64,000 nt of DNA from Chloroflexota bacterium (GCA_016235445.1 JACRLB010000047.1:124001-188000), one strand, 5' to 3'; shown: positions 20,980 to 30,105, counted from the first letter of the stretch. The notes: generated by a model not told the origin, from the sequence alone. Made by a program: numbers and translations.

Positions 20980-20999
20980 GCAGGTGAAAAATCTTTAAA

Positions 21000-21076
21000 C
21001 ACAAAGGACACGAAGGTCACGAAGGAAAACCTTTAAATCCTTAAACCTTTGTGTACTTTGTGTCCTTCGTGTTTAG
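21000..21076. repeat. Intergenic long hairpin (CACGAAGGACAC type)
   Basis: AAACACAAAGGACACGAAGGTCACGAAGG ... CCTTTGTGTACTTTGTGTCCTTCGTGTTT. Confidence 0.65.
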
Positions 21077-21105
21077 TCTTTTACCATTTTCATACAGGAG
21101 AATCA

Positions 21106-22371
21106 ATGAAACCAAAATCGCAAGTCAAGAAAGTTGTCCTCGCCTATTCAGGCGGACTCGATACATCCGTGATCGTGCCGTGGCTCAAAGAGAACTACGG
21201 CTGTGAAGTCGTCTGCTTTTGCGCGGACGTGGGGCAGGGCGACGAAGACATGCGCGGACTCGAACAGAAAGCCATTAACAGCGGCGCGAGTCAGTGCATC
21301 ATCCACGACATGAAGGAAGAGTTTGCCGCTGAATATCTTTTTCCAATGCTCAAAGCGGGGGCGGTCTATGAACACAAGTATTTATTGGGCACATCGGTTG
21401 CCCGTCCATTGATTGCCAAACATCTCGTGGACGTGGCTCACGAAGTCGGCGCCGACGCGATCTCGCACGGCGCGACAGGCAAAGGCAACGATCAAGTCCG
21501 CTTCGAGTTAACCGTCATGGCGCTCGACCCGCGCCTCAAGATCATCGCTCCGTGGCGCGAGTGGGATATCCGCTCCCGCGAAGACGCAATCGCCTATGCC
21601 GCGAAGCATAACGTGCCCGTCACCGCCACTATCAAATCCATTTACTCCCGCGACTCGAATCTCTGGCATCTTTCGCATGAAGGCGGTCTGCTCGAAGACC
21701 CATGGAACGAACCCGAAGAAGCGATGTATCAACTTTCCACTTCGCCAGAGAATGCGCCCGACGAAGCCGAATATGTGGAAATCGAATTTGAATCAGGCAA
21801 CCCAATTGCAGTCAACGGTGAAAAACTTTCGCCCGCAAAAATTGTCGAAACGCTGAATGCAATCGGCGGCGCACATGCCATTGGTCGCGTGGACCTCGTT
21901 GAGAATCGACTCGTCGGCATGAAGTCGCATGGCGTGTATGAAACTCCTGGCGGCGCAATTCTTCTTTACGCGCACCGCGAACTCGAGTCGCTCGTCATTG
22001 ACCGCGAGACCATGCACTTCAAAGAAATGGTCGCGGTGAAATATGCCGAGGTCACGTATAACGGCCTTTGGTTCACGCCCCTCCGCGAAGCGATTGACGC
22101 TTTCGTCAACTCCACCCAAGGTCCTGTCACAGGTCTCGTGCGCCTCAAACTTTACAAAGGCAACATCATCACCGCTGGCAAGAAATCTCCGTTCAGTTTA
22201 TATCGCGAAGATTTCGCCACCTTCGGAGAAGAGGATGTCTACAATCAAAGTCACGCCGAGGGTTTCATTCGCCTCTTCGGTCTCAGCATGAAAGTCCGCG
22301 CTCTCAACGGCTTGCCCGTTTCGGGTCTCGAAATGCAGAAGCCTGATTATTCGAAGTTTAAGAGAGATTAG
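21106..22371 (+). CDS. argG: Argininosuccinate synthase
   Basis: [51 protein letters not shown]. Confidence 0.96.
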   Translation: MKPKSQVKKVVLAYSGGLDTSVIVPWLKENYGCEVVCFCADVGQGDEDMRGLEQKAINSGASQCIIHDMKEEFAAEYLFPMLKAGAVYEHKYLLGTSVARPLIAKHLVDVAHEVGADAISHGATGKGNDQVRFELTVMALDPRLKIIAPWREWDIRSREDAIAYAAKHNVPVTATIKSIYSRDSNLWHLSHEGGLLEDPWNEPEEAMYQLSTSPENAPDEAEYVEIEFESGNPIAVNGEKLSPAKIVETLNAIGGAHAIGRVDLVENRLVGMKSHGVYETPGGAILLYAHRELESLVIDRETMHFKEMVAVKYAEVTYNGLWFTPLREAIDAFVNSTQGPVTGLVRLKLYKGNIITAGKKSPFSLYREDFATFGEEDVYNQSHAEGFIRLFGLSMKVRALNGLPVSGLEMQKPDYSKFKRD

Positions 22372-22408
22372 TAGCGCAATTTGCCAAATTGCGCCACAAG
22401 GAGAAACC

Positions 22409-23800
22409 ATGACCCTCTGGGGCGGACGATTTACTCAATCACTTGATTCCCTCGCCTGGGATTTAAATTCATCCCTGCCTGTTGACCAGCGCATGGCAAT
22501 TCAAGATGTGGATGGTTCAATCGCGTGGGCGAATGCGATTCACAAAGCAGGCATTCTTTCGGATGAAGAACACGCCTCCATCTCCCTTGGGCTTGATACT
22601 GTCAAAGGAGAATTCGCTTCGGGACAGTTTCGCTTCGCCCCCGCTGACGAAGATATCCACACCGCCGTCGAGCGCAGACTCGCCGAGTTGATCGGCGTGA
22701 CCGCTGGCAAACTCCACACGGGACGCAGCCGCAACGACCAGGTCGCCACCGATTTCAGGTTGTGGATGTTGCAAATCATTCCGCAATTAGATTCTGCATT
22801 CCGCATTCTGCAATCTGCATTGCTCTCCCAAGCCGAACTCGCAGGCGAGACCATCATGCCTGGCTACACCCACCTGCAACGCGCCCAACCGATTTTGCTC
22901 GCGCATTGGTGGCTGAGTCACTTTCATCCGCTTCAACGTGACCGTGAACGCCTCGCCGACTTGACCAAGCGCGTTTCAATTTTGCCGCTCGGTTCTGGCG
23001 CGCTCGCTGGCACACCCATCCCTGTTGACCGCGCTGAACTAGCTGAATCGCTGAATTTCGCAGAGCCTTCATCAAATAGTTTGGATGCTGTTTCAGACAG
23101 AGACTTCGCCGCCGAATATTTATTCTGCGCCACGCTGACGGGTATTCACCTGAGCAAACTCGCCGAGCAAATTGTCTTGTACACCAGCGCTGAGTTTGGC
23201 TTCTTTGAACTCTCGGACGCCTTCTCCACAGGTTCGAGTCTCATGCCGCAGAAGAAGAATCCCGATGTCTTCGAGTTGACACGCGGCAAGGCTGGCACAT
23301 TGATTGGAATGCTCACAGGCTTGCTCGCCACACTCAAAGGATTGCCCTCGACCTACGACAAAGATTTACAGGAAGATAAAGCGCCCGTTTTTGCGGCAAC
23401 AGATACTTTGCTTGCCATTCTGCCTGTCATCGCTGGCGCACTGCGGACGATCACCGCGAAGCCTGAACGAATGCGAAACGCGATTGACTCGACGATGATG
23501 GCAACTGACCTGGCGGATTATCTCGTCAGCAAGGGGATTCCGTTTCGAGAGACTCACGCGATAGCAGGAAAAGCTGTCCGCGCGGCTAACGAGAAAAATG
23601 TGGGGTTGGAGGAACTGTCGCTCGAAGCGTATCAGGCGCTCGGCGGCGCCCTGAGCGAGTCGAAGGGTCCGTTTGAAGCGGATGTGTATCAAGTCTTCGA
23701 CCCGATGAAATCCATCGTCAAAAGAAATGCGATTGGCGGCACGAGTCCAGAAGCAGTCGAAATGCAGAAGGCAGAATGCAGAATGCAGATTGAAAAATAA
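22409..23800 (+). CDS. argH: Argininosuccinate lyase
   Basis: LWGGRFTQSLDSLAWDLNSSLPVDQRM; MPGYTHLQRAQPILLAHW; GSSLMPQKKNPDVFELTRGKAG. Confidence 0.96.
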   Translation: MTLWGGRFTQSLDSLAWDLNSSLPVDQRMAIQDVDGSIAWANAIHKAGILSDEEHASISLGLDTVKGEFASGQFRFAPADEDIHTAVERRLAELIGVTAGKLHTGRSRNDQVATDFRLWMLQIIPQLDSAFRILQSALLSQAELAGETIMPGYTHLQRAQPILLAHWWLSHFHPLQRDRERLADLTKRVSILPLGSGALAGTPIPVDRAELAESLNFAEPSSNSLDAVSDRDFAAEYLFCATLTGIHLSKLAEQIVLYTSAEFGFFELSDAFSTGSSLMPQKKNPDVFELTRGKAGTLIGMLTGLLATLKGLPSTYDKDLQEDKAPVFAATDTLLAILPVIAGALRTITAKPERMRNAIDSTMMATDLADYLVSKGIPFRETHAIAGKAVRAANEKNVGLEELSLEAYQALGGALSESKGPFEADVYQVFDPMKSIVKRNAIGGTSPEAVEMQKAECRMQIEK

Positions 23801-23833
23801 TTACCAATTACCAATTACCAATTACCAATTACA
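23761..23833. repeat. 7-bp degenerate repeat array (GCAGAAT units then ATTACCA units)
   Basis: ATGCAGAAGGCAGAATGCAGAATGCAGA...TTACCAATTACCAATTACCAATTAC; starts inside the argH 3' end. Confidence 0.85.
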
Positions 23834-23845
23834 AGGAGAAATAAA

Positions 23846-24016
23846 ATGTCTACAGTAACTTGCCCCGAATGTGAAGCCGTAATTACGCTGGATGCTGGAA
23901 CCGAAGCTGGCGAGATCATCGTCTGCTCGGATTGCGGCGTGGATTTGGAAGTGACCGCCGTTGACCCCGCCGCTGTACAGCTCGCGCCGATGGAACAGGA
24001 AGATTGGGGGGAGTAA
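23846..24016 (+). CDS. lysW: Amino-group carrier protein LysW (ArgW), 56 aa
   Basis: MSTVTCPECEAVITLDAGTEAGEIIVCSDCGVDLEVTAVDPAAVQLAPMEQEDWGE*: CPEC/CSDC zinc ribbon and the C-terminal EDWGE carrier motif; SD AAGGAG. Below the ORF-track length cutoff. Confidence 0.95.
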   Translation: MSTVTCPECEAVITLDAGTEAGEIIVCSDCGVDLEVTAVDPAAVQLAPMEQEDWGE

Positions 24017-24067
24017 AGTAAACCGTAATTAGTAATTGGTAATTACCAATTACTAATTACCAATTAC
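24017..24067. repeat. 7-bp repeat array/hairpin (GTAATTG / CAATTAC units)
   Basis: CCGTAATTAGTAATTGGTAATTACCAATTACTAATTACCAATTACGG, self-complementary. Confidence 0.85.
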
Positions 24068-24076
24068 GGAGCGACT

Positions 24077-24955
24077 ATGCAAAGACGATTAAAGATTGGC
24101 GTTTTATATTCCCGCGTGCGCGTGGAAGAAAAATGGATTTTCGCGGCGATGGAAAAACGCGGCATTGATTACGAACGACTCGATGACCGCGCGATTTCAT
24201 TTGACCTGGAAAACCCCAAACCGTGGCGCGCGTTTGATGCGGTGCTGGAACGCAGTATCAGTTACACCAGCGGATTGTATGCCCTGCGATTGTTGAACTC
24301 GTTTGGCGTGCCAACGGTGAACACGGCGGCGGTGGCGGAAGTGTGCGGCGACAAGTTGACCACGTCCGCGATGCTGGCGAAGGCGGGTGTGGCACAGCCC
24401 CGCAATGTGGTGGCGTTTACACCCGAAGCCGCGTTGGAAGCAATTGAAGCGTTTGGCTATCCCGTTGTGTTGAAACCCGTCGTCGGTTCGTGGGGGCGAC
24501 TGCTGGCGAAGATCAATGACCGCGACGCGGCGGAAGCGGTGCTTGAACACAAGGCAACGCTCGGCTCGGTGCAGCATTCTGTTTTCTATATTCAAGAGTT
24601 CATCGAGAAGCCTGGGCGCGACATCCGCGCGATTCTTATTGGCGACCGCGTGTTGACCGCCATGTATCGCAACTCTGAACATTGGATCACGAACACGGCG
24701 CGCGGCGGAAGCGGCGAGTTGTGTCCCATCACGCCTGAGATCGAGGATATTTGTCTGCGCGCATCGAAGGCGGTCGGCGGCGGCTTGCTCGGCGTGGATT
24801 TGATCGAACATTCAGAGCGCGGTTATCTTGTCAACGAGATCAATCACACGATGGAGTTCCACACCATGCAGCCGTTAAGCGGCATTGATATTGCGGGGGA
24901 GATCGTGGAATACGCAGTGCAGATTGCAGAAGGCAAAATGCAGAATGCAGAATGA
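24077..24955 (+). CDS. lysX: LysW-glutamate / LysW-aminoadipate ligase (LysX/ArgX, RimK-like ATP-grasp)
   Basis: [113 protein letters not shown]; adjacent to lysW. Confidence 0.92.
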   Translation: MQRRLKIGVLYSRVRVEEKWIFAAMEKRGIDYERLDDRAISFDLENPKPWRAFDAVLERSISYTSGLYALRLLNSFGVPTVNTAAVAEVCGDKLTTSAMLAKAGVAQPRNVVAFTPEAALEAIEAFGYPVVLKPVVGSWGRLLAKINDRDAAEAVLEHKATLGSVQHSVFYIQEFIEKPGRDIRAILIGDRVLTAMYRNSEHWITNTARGGSGELCPITPEIEDICLRASKAVGGGLLGVDLIEHSERGYLVNEINHTMEFHTMQPLSGIDIAGEIVEYAVQIAEGKMQNAE

Positions 24956-25040
24956 GGAATGCAAAACAAATGCAGAATGCAGAAGTTGGAATGCAGAATA
25001 AATTCATCATTTCGCATTCTGCATTCTGCATTCTGCATTG
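24936..25040. repeat. 7-bp repeat array/hairpin (GCAGAAT then ATTCTGC)
   Basis: AATGCAGAATGCAGAATG...CATTCTGCATTCTGCATTCTGCATT. Confidence 0.85.
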
Positions 25041-25056
25041 ATCTTGAGGAGAATTT

Positions 25057-26091
25057 ATGACAAGCGTTTCTATTATCGGCGGTTCGGGGTATGGGGGCGG
25101 AGAATTATTGCGTTTGTTGCTTGGTCATCCCAATGTGGAGATCAAGCAGGTGACTTCGCGTTCGCGTATGGGTGAGTATGTGTATCAGACCCACCCAAAT
25201 TTACGAAAGCGCACACAGTTGAAGTTTAGCGATCCATCACAACTTGAGCCTGTGGATATTCTCTTTCTCGCCCAGCCGCATGGACAGGCTCAGCACAATA
25301 TCGAGCAGTATGCAAAACTCGCGCCGAAGATCATTGATCTCGCGGCGGATTTTCGTTTGCGGGATGCGGCGTTTTACGAAAAATGGTATGGCGAGAAACA
25401 TGCCGCGCCAGAGTGGTTGAGCAAGTTTGTGTATGGCTTGCCCGAACTTCATCGCGAAGAAATTTCCAAAGCCAGTTACATCAGCGGCGTGGGGTGCAAT
25501 GCCACGGCGAGCAACCTTGCGCTTCTGCCGCTGGTCAAAGCGGATTTGATTGACTTAAACTCATCCGTCATTATTGAAGTGAAGACGGGTTCATCGGAAG
25601 GTGGGGCGGAAGGAAATTCCGCTTCGCACCACCCCGAGCGTGCCTCTGTCATCCGAACATTTTCCGCCTTTGGACATCGCCACACCGCAGAAGTCATCCA
25701 GGAGATGGGCGTCACCGATGTCTCACTCACCATGACCGCCGTGGACTTGGTGCGTGGCGTTTTAGCGACGGCTCATGCGAAAGTGAAACAGGGTGTTGCC
25801 ACGAAAGATTTATGGAAAGCCTATCGCGCGGCGGCGAATGAAAATCCGTTCGTGCGCGTGGTCAAGGAACAGCGCGGCATTTACCGCGTCCCTGAGCCGA
25901 AGATTTTATCTGGCTCGAATTACGCCGACCTCGGCTTTGAATTGGACGAGAGCAACGGGCATGTCGTGTCGATGTGCGCGATTGATAATCTGATGAAGGG
26001 CGCGTCTGGTTCGGCGGTGCAGTGCATGAATTTGATGATGGGGTGGGGTGAGACGCTGGGGTTGGAGTTTGCGGGGTTGCACCCGATATAA
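25057..26091 (+). CDS. argC: N-acetyl- / LysW-gamma-glutamyl-phosphate reductase (ArgC/LysY)
   Basis: SIIGGSGYGGGELLRLLLGHPNVEIKQVTSRSRMGEYV; YISGVGCNATASNLALLPLVKADLI; HRHTAEVIQEM. Confidence 0.93.
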   Translation: MTSVSIIGGSGYGGGELLRLLLGHPNVEIKQVTSRSRMGEYVYQTHPNLRKRTQLKFSDPSQLEPVDILFLAQPHGQAQHNIEQYAKLAPKIIDLAADFRLRDAAFYEKWYGEKHAAPEWLSKFVYGLPELHREEISKASYISGVGCNATASNLALLPLVKADLIDLNSSVIIEVKTGSSEGGAEGNSASHHPERASVIRTFSAFGHRHTAEVIQEMGVTDVSLTMTAVDLVRGVLATAHAKVKQGVATKDLWKAYRAAANENPFVRVVKEQRGIYRVPEPKILSGSNYADLGFELDESNGHVVSMCAIDNLMKGASGSAVQCMNLMMGWGETLGLEFAGLHPI

Positions 26092-26178
26092 ATGCAGAAT
26101 GCGGAGTGCAAAATGCAGAAGTCAGAATGCAGAAGTCAGAATAAAAATTCTGCATTCATCATTCTGCACTCTGCATTG
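26092..26178. repeat. 7-bp repeat array/hairpin (GCAGAAT family)
   Basis: ATGCAGAATGCGGAGTGCAAAATGCAGAAGTCAGAATGCAGAAG...TTCTGCATTCATCATTCTGCACTCTGCATT. Confidence 0.85.
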
Positions 26179-26194
26179 ATCTTTTGGAGAATTT

Positions 26195-27010
26195 ATGGCT
26201 GAATCAATTATCGTTGTAAAACTCGGCGGCACCGAAGGCGTGGATTTTTCTGCGATTTGCGCCGATGCCGTGGAATTGTTGAAGCAAGGCAAGCGACTGG
26301 TCTTCGTGCATGGCGGGTCGGCGGAAGCGAACGCGCTCGGCGTAGGGCTGGGCGCTCCGCCGAAGATGATTACTTCGCCTTCGGGGTACACGTCACGTTA
26401 CACCGACCGCAAGACGCTTGAAATATTTTTGATGGCGGTGAATGGCAAGGTCAATTCGCTGTTGACAGAGCAGTTGCAAATGCTGGGAGTCAACGCGTTT
26501 GGCTTGTGCGGACTCGATGGCAGACTCATGCAAGCCACACGCAAGGAATCAGTGCAGTCTATTGAAAATGGAAAACGTAAAATTATCCGCGACGATTACA
26601 CGGGGAAGATTGAAACAGTAAATGGTAATTTGCTATTGGCGATTTTGGAAATGGGTTGTCTGCCTGTGATTGCGCCCGTGGCTGTCAGTGAAAAAGGGGA
26701 GGCGTTGAATGTGGATGCGGACCGCGCGGCGGCGATGGTTGCGTCTGCGCTCAAGGCGGAGAGTCTTTTGTTGCTGACGGCGGTGCCTGGGCTGATGAAG
26801 AATTTCCCAGATGAGTCAACTGTCATTCGGCAACTGCCGCAGAGTCAACTGTCGGCGGCGGGTGAGGCGGCGCAAGGTCGCATGAAGAAAAAAATCCTTG
26901 GCGCGGAAGAAGCGTTGAAGGGTGGCGTGAGTCGCGTCATTATCGCGGATGGACGAATTGCGAATCCGATTTCGAATGCGCTTGCGGGCAACGGAACGGT
27001 AATACAATAA
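26195..27010 (+). CDS. argB: Acetylglutamate / LysW-aminoadipate kinase (ArgB/LysZ)
   Basis: IIVVKLGGTEGVDFSAICADAVELLKQGKRLVFVHGGSAEANALGVGLG; VDADRAAAMVASALKAESLLLLTAVPGLM. Confidence 0.93.
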   Translation: MAESIIVVKLGGTEGVDFSAICADAVELLKQGKRLVFVHGGSAEANALGVGLGAPPKMITSPSGYTSRYTDRKTLEIFLMAVNGKVNSLLTEQLQMLGVNAFGLCGLDGRLMQATRKESVQSIENGKRKIIRDDYTGKIETVNGNLLLAILEMGCLPVIAPVAVSEKGEALNVDADRAAAMVASALKAESLLLLTAVPGLMKNFPDESTVIRQLPQSQLSAAGEAAQGRMKKKILGAEEALKGGVSRVIIADGRIANPISNALAGNGTVIQ

Positions 27011-27077
27011 AGTCAGAATGAAGAATGCAGAAGTCAGAATAAAAATTCTGCATTCCTCATTCATCATTCTGCATTAA
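27007..27077. repeat. 7-bp repeat array/hairpin (GCAGAAT family)
   Basis: AATAAAGTCAGAATGAAGAATGCAGAAGTCAGAAT...ATTCTGCATTCCTCATTCATCATTCTGCATT. Confidence 0.85.
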
Positions 27078-27089
27078 GGAGAGTTTTCC

Positions 27090-27461
27090 ATGTCCACTCA
27101 AAAATCAACCGACCTGCGCGTTCACACAAAGGCTTATGCGCTTCGGGTCATTCGGCTGTATCAGAAGCTGCCCAAAAGCGGAGAGGCGCGGGTGATTGGC
27201 AATCAGGTCTTGCGAAGCGGAACGTCGGTGGGGGCGCAATATCGCGAAGCCTGCCGCGCCAAGTCGCCTGCGGATTTTGTGAACAAGATGGAAGGCTCTT
27301 TGCAGGAACTGGATGAATCAGGCTACTGGCTGGAATTATTGGTGGACGCGGAAATTGTCCCCGCCGAACGGCTGGCTGAATTGCAAAAAGAAACCGATGA
27401 ATTGCTTGCGATTTTTGTCGCGTCCATCAATACGTCGAAGAAAAATCACCCAAAAAAATAA
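27090..27461 (+). CDS. Four helix bundle protein (S23/IVP-like)
   Basis: LRVHTKAYALRVIRLYQKLPKSGEARVIGNQVLRSGTSVGAQYREACRAKSPADFVNKMEGSLQELDESGYWLELLVDA. Confidence 0.85.
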   Translation: MSTQKSTDLRVHTKAYALRVIRLYQKLPKSGEARVIGNQVLRSGTSVGAQYREACRAKSPADFVNKMEGSLQELDESGYWLELLVDAEIVPAERLAELQKETDELLAIFVASINTSKKNHPKK

Positions 27462-27531
27462 TGCAGAATGCGGAATGAGGAATGCGGAATTTTTTATTCT
27501 GCACTCTGCATTTTGCATTCTGCATTCATCA
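27461..27531. repeat. 7-bp repeat array/hairpin (GCAGAAT family)
   Basis: AATGCAGAATGCGGAATGAGGAATGCGGAAT...ATTCTGCACTCTGCATTTTGCATTCTGCATTC. Confidence 0.85.
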
Positions 27532-27542
27532 CTGGAGGTCTT

Positions 27543-28715
27543 ATGGATATTATCGAAATCGAAAACAAACATGGCGCGGGCACGTATGCTAAACAGCCGC
27601 TGGTCATCGTGCGCGGACAGGGCGCGTCGTTATTTGATATTGACGGCGTGGAATATTTGGATTGCTCGTCTGGACATGGCGTTGCCAACCTCGGTCACGC
27701 CCATCCGAAAATTGCGGAGGCAATCTACAAGCAGGCTTCCACGCTGATAACGCTTTTCGAGACGTTTCCGAATGATAAACGCGCGGAGTTGATGAAGAAA
27801 ATCACCTCGCTGGTGGATGGGCTGGATAAAGTTTTTCTTTGCAACTCAGGGACGGAGTCTGTGGAAGCGGCGTTTAAGTTTGCGCGTATTTCAACGGGAC
27901 GCAAAAATATCGTCGCGGCGATGCGGGCGTTTCATGGAAGAACATACGGCGCGCTCTCGGCGACATTCAACAAAAAATATCGCGAAGGCTTTGAGCCGCT
28001 TGTTCCAGGGTTTAGTCATGTGGCTTTCAATAATATTGAAGCGCTCGAAAAAGCAGTGAACGATGAAACTGCCGCTGTGATTTTAGAAGTGGTGCAGGGC
28101 GAAGGCGGCGTGTATCCTGCTTCGACTGAATATGTGCAGGCGGCTCGAAGAATATGTGATGAGCGCGGCGCGTTGTTAATCGTGGACGAAATCCAAACGG
28201 GTTTTGGGCGCACGGGCAAGATGTTCGCAATCCAGCATTTTGGTGTGACGCCTGATTTGCTGACCTGTGCCAAGTCGCTGGCGGGCGGCGTGCCGATGGG
28301 CGCGGTGTTGATTGGCGCGAAGGTGAAAAATTTAACTCCAGGCGTACACGGCTCGACCTTTGGCGGGAATCCGCTTTCGTGCGCGGCGGCTGTCGCGGCG
28401 TTGACAGTGATGGAAGAGGAAGATTTGTCAGGTCAAGCCGAGGCGAAGGGGGCGTATTTGATGGAGAAGTTGCGCGCGATTCAATCTTCGAATATCCGTG
28501 AAGTGCGCGGGATGGGATTGATGATCGGTATTGAAATGAAGCAGAAGGTTGCGCCGTATCTCAAGGCTTTGCAGGAGAAAAAGATCATCGCGTTGAACGC
28601 AGGCATGACGGTGATCCGTCTGTTGCCGCCGCTGGTGATTTCGTATGAGCAGATTGACCATTTGGTGGATGTGCTGGCGGAAGTGTTGGCAAGTGAAATG
28701 CAGAATGCGGAATGA
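27543..28715 (+). CDS. argD: Acetylornithine / LysW-gamma-L-lysine(ornithine) aminotransferase (ArgD/LysJ)
   Basis: [88 protein letters not shown]. Confidence 0.93.
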   Translation: MDIIEIENKHGAGTYAKQPLVIVRGQGASLFDIDGVEYLDCSSGHGVANLGHAHPKIAEAIYKQASTLITLFETFPNDKRAELMKKITSLVDGLDKVFLCNSGTESVEAAFKFARISTGRKNIVAAMRAFHGRTYGALSATFNKKYREGFEPLVPGFSHVAFNNIEALEKAVNDETAAVILEVVQGEGGVYPASTEYVQAARRICDERGALLIVDEIQTGFGRTGKMFAIQHFGVTPDLLTCAKSLAGGVPMGAVLIGAKVKNLTPGVHGSTFGGNPLSCAAAVAALTVMEEEDLSGQAEAKGAYLMEKLRAIQSSNIREVRGMGLMIGIEMKQKVAPYLKALQEKKIIALNAGMTVIRLLPPLVISYEQIDHLVDVLAEVLASEMQNAE

Positions 28716-28718
28716 TGA

Positions 28719-29780
28719 ATGATGAATTTTGATACGCTGATTGGCTTGGTTTCGCAATACAGCCCGTCGGGGCAGGAGCGCGGGGCAGTGGAGTGGCTGG
28801 TGGCGCGGATGAAGTCATTGGGCTATGACGACGCGTTCATTGACGAGGCTGGCAATGCTGTCGGTGTGATGGGGAAGGGCGGGCGGCAGGTTGTGTTGCT
28901 GGGTCACATTGATACGGTGACTGGGAAAATTACCGTAGAGCAAGATGGCATCTTGCTCTACGGGCGCGGCGCGGTGGATGCGAAAGGTCCGCTGGCGAGT
29001 TTTGTGGATGCGGTGGCGCAGGTCGGCGCGAAGGATGGCTGGCAGTTTGTGGTCATCGGCGCGGTGGAGGAGGAGCGAAATTCGGAAGGCGCAAGGTTTG
29101 TCGCAACACAATACAAGCCAGACTTTGCGATCATCGGCGAGCCAAATCAATGGGATCGGGTTGCGCTTGGCTACAAAGGCAGCGCGTGGGCGAATGTGAC
29201 CGTCAAGCGCGGACAAGTCCACTCGGCGAGCGGGGAAGAGACTGCGGCTGAGGCGGCGGTGGAAGTTTGGTTGAAGATCAAAGCGTATGTTGATTCGTTC
29301 AACGCCGATAAGCAAAAGATATTTGATAAATTATTGCTAACTCTGCGCGGCATGGAATCGGACTCGAATGATTTTGAGCAATGGGCGCGGTTGAAGGTTG
29401 GAGTCCGCTTGCCGGTGGATGTTTCGCCAGAAGATTGGTATGAGAAATTAAATGAAATAATAAGTGACAGTCACCTTCAAGGTGACTGTCACTTGGAATG
29501 TTTGGGATTCGCCATCCCTGCGTGGGGGTGTGAGAAAAACACTCAGCTTGTGAGAGCCTTTTTAAGCGGGATCAGGTCACAGGGCGGGGAGCCGCGCTTC
29601 GTCTACAAAACGGGAACAGCGGATTTAAATATCGTCGCGCCTGTTTGGAAATGTCCCGCCATTGTGTATGGGCCAGGAGATTCGGCGTTGGATCACACGC
29701 CGAATGAGCATATCAATTTGGATGATTATCAGAAGGCGGTGAATGTGTTGAGCGCGGCGTTGGAAAAATTGACGGGATGA
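28719..29780 (+). CDS. lysK: LysW-ornithine/lysine hydrolase (LysK/ArgE-like M20 peptidase)
   Basis: VVLLGHIDTVTGKITVEQDGILLYGRGAVDAKGPLASFVDA; GAVEEERNSEGARFV; PAIVYGPGDSALDHTPNEHINLDDY; end of the lysW cluster. Confidence 0.9.
   Translation: MMNFDTLIGLVSQYSPSGQERGAVEWLVARMKSLGYDDAFIDEAGNAVGVMGKGGRQVVLLGHIDTVTGKITVEQDGILLYGRGAVDAKGPLASFVDAVAQVGAKDGWQFVVIGAVEEERNSEGARFVATQYKPDFAIIGEPNQWDRVALGYKGSAWANVTVKRGQVHSASGEETAAEAAVEVWLKIKAYVDSFNADKQKIFDKLLLTLRGMESDSNDFEQWARLKVGVRLPVDVSPEDWYEKLNEIISDSHLQGDCHLECLGFAIPAWGCEKNTQLVRAFLSGIRSQGGEPRFVYKTGTADLNIVAPVWKCPAIVYGPGDSALDHTPNEHINLDDYQKAVNVLSAALEKLTG
29462..29494. repeat. Perfect 33-bp palindrome inside the lysK CDS
   Basis: AAGTGACAGTCACCTT-C-AAGGTGACTGTCACTT, 16-bp perfect arms, 1-nt centre. 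Confidence 0.95.
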
Positions 29781-29839
29781 TCAATTCCCGAACGACAAAA
29801 TGGTAACGATTTTATTTCCGAAACTTACACAGTTTGCCC

Positions 29840-29867
29840 TTGACGGATTTCCGTTTCCGCCTATAAT
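29840..29867 (+). promoter_or_regulatory. Putative sigma-70 promoter for the ilv leader
   Basis: TTGACG (29840-29845) - 16 bp - TATAAT (29862-29867). Confidence 0.75.
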
Positions 29868-29886
29868 CGGGCGAAATCACAAGCCC

Positions 29887-29991
29887 ATGAATACTTCTTT
29901 GTTCAGCCTCTCGCTTATTGTAGTCGTCCTTGCGGTCCTTATTATTAAGGATCAATTTTTGGTTAGGATGGCGACGGTGAGAACGAAGTAA
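29887..29991 (+). CDS. Branched-chain amino acid leader peptide (34 aa)
   Basis: MNTSLFSLSLIVVVLAVLIIKDQFLVRMATVRTK*, continuous Leu/Ile/Val run; sits between promoter and terminator, upstream of ilvD. Confidence 0.8.
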   Translation: MNTSLFSLSLIVVVLAVLIIKDQFLVRMATVRTK

Positions 29992-30011
29992 ATCACTGAA
30001 GAAGTACGAAG

Positions 30012-30041
30012 AGCCGCCCTAACCACGGGCGGCTTTTTTTT
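30012..30041 (+). terminator. Intrinsic terminator / attenuator upstream of ilvD
   Basis: AGCCGCCC-TAACCAC-GGGCGGCT followed by TTTTTTT. Confidence 0.9.
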
Positions 30042-30051
30042 ATATAAATTC

Positions 30052-30090
30052 ACAAGACCTGACAGGTCTTAAGAGACCTGTCAGGTCTGA
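30052..30090. repeat. Double palindrome upstream of ilvD
   Basis: AAGACCTGACAGGTCTTAAGAGACCTGTCAGGTCT. Confidence 0.8.
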
Positions 30091-30105
30091 ACTCAAAGGA
30101 GCAGT

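Noticed and set aside
24197-24811. 204-aa minus ORF
   Set aside because: Antisense to lysX with clear ATP-grasp motifs.
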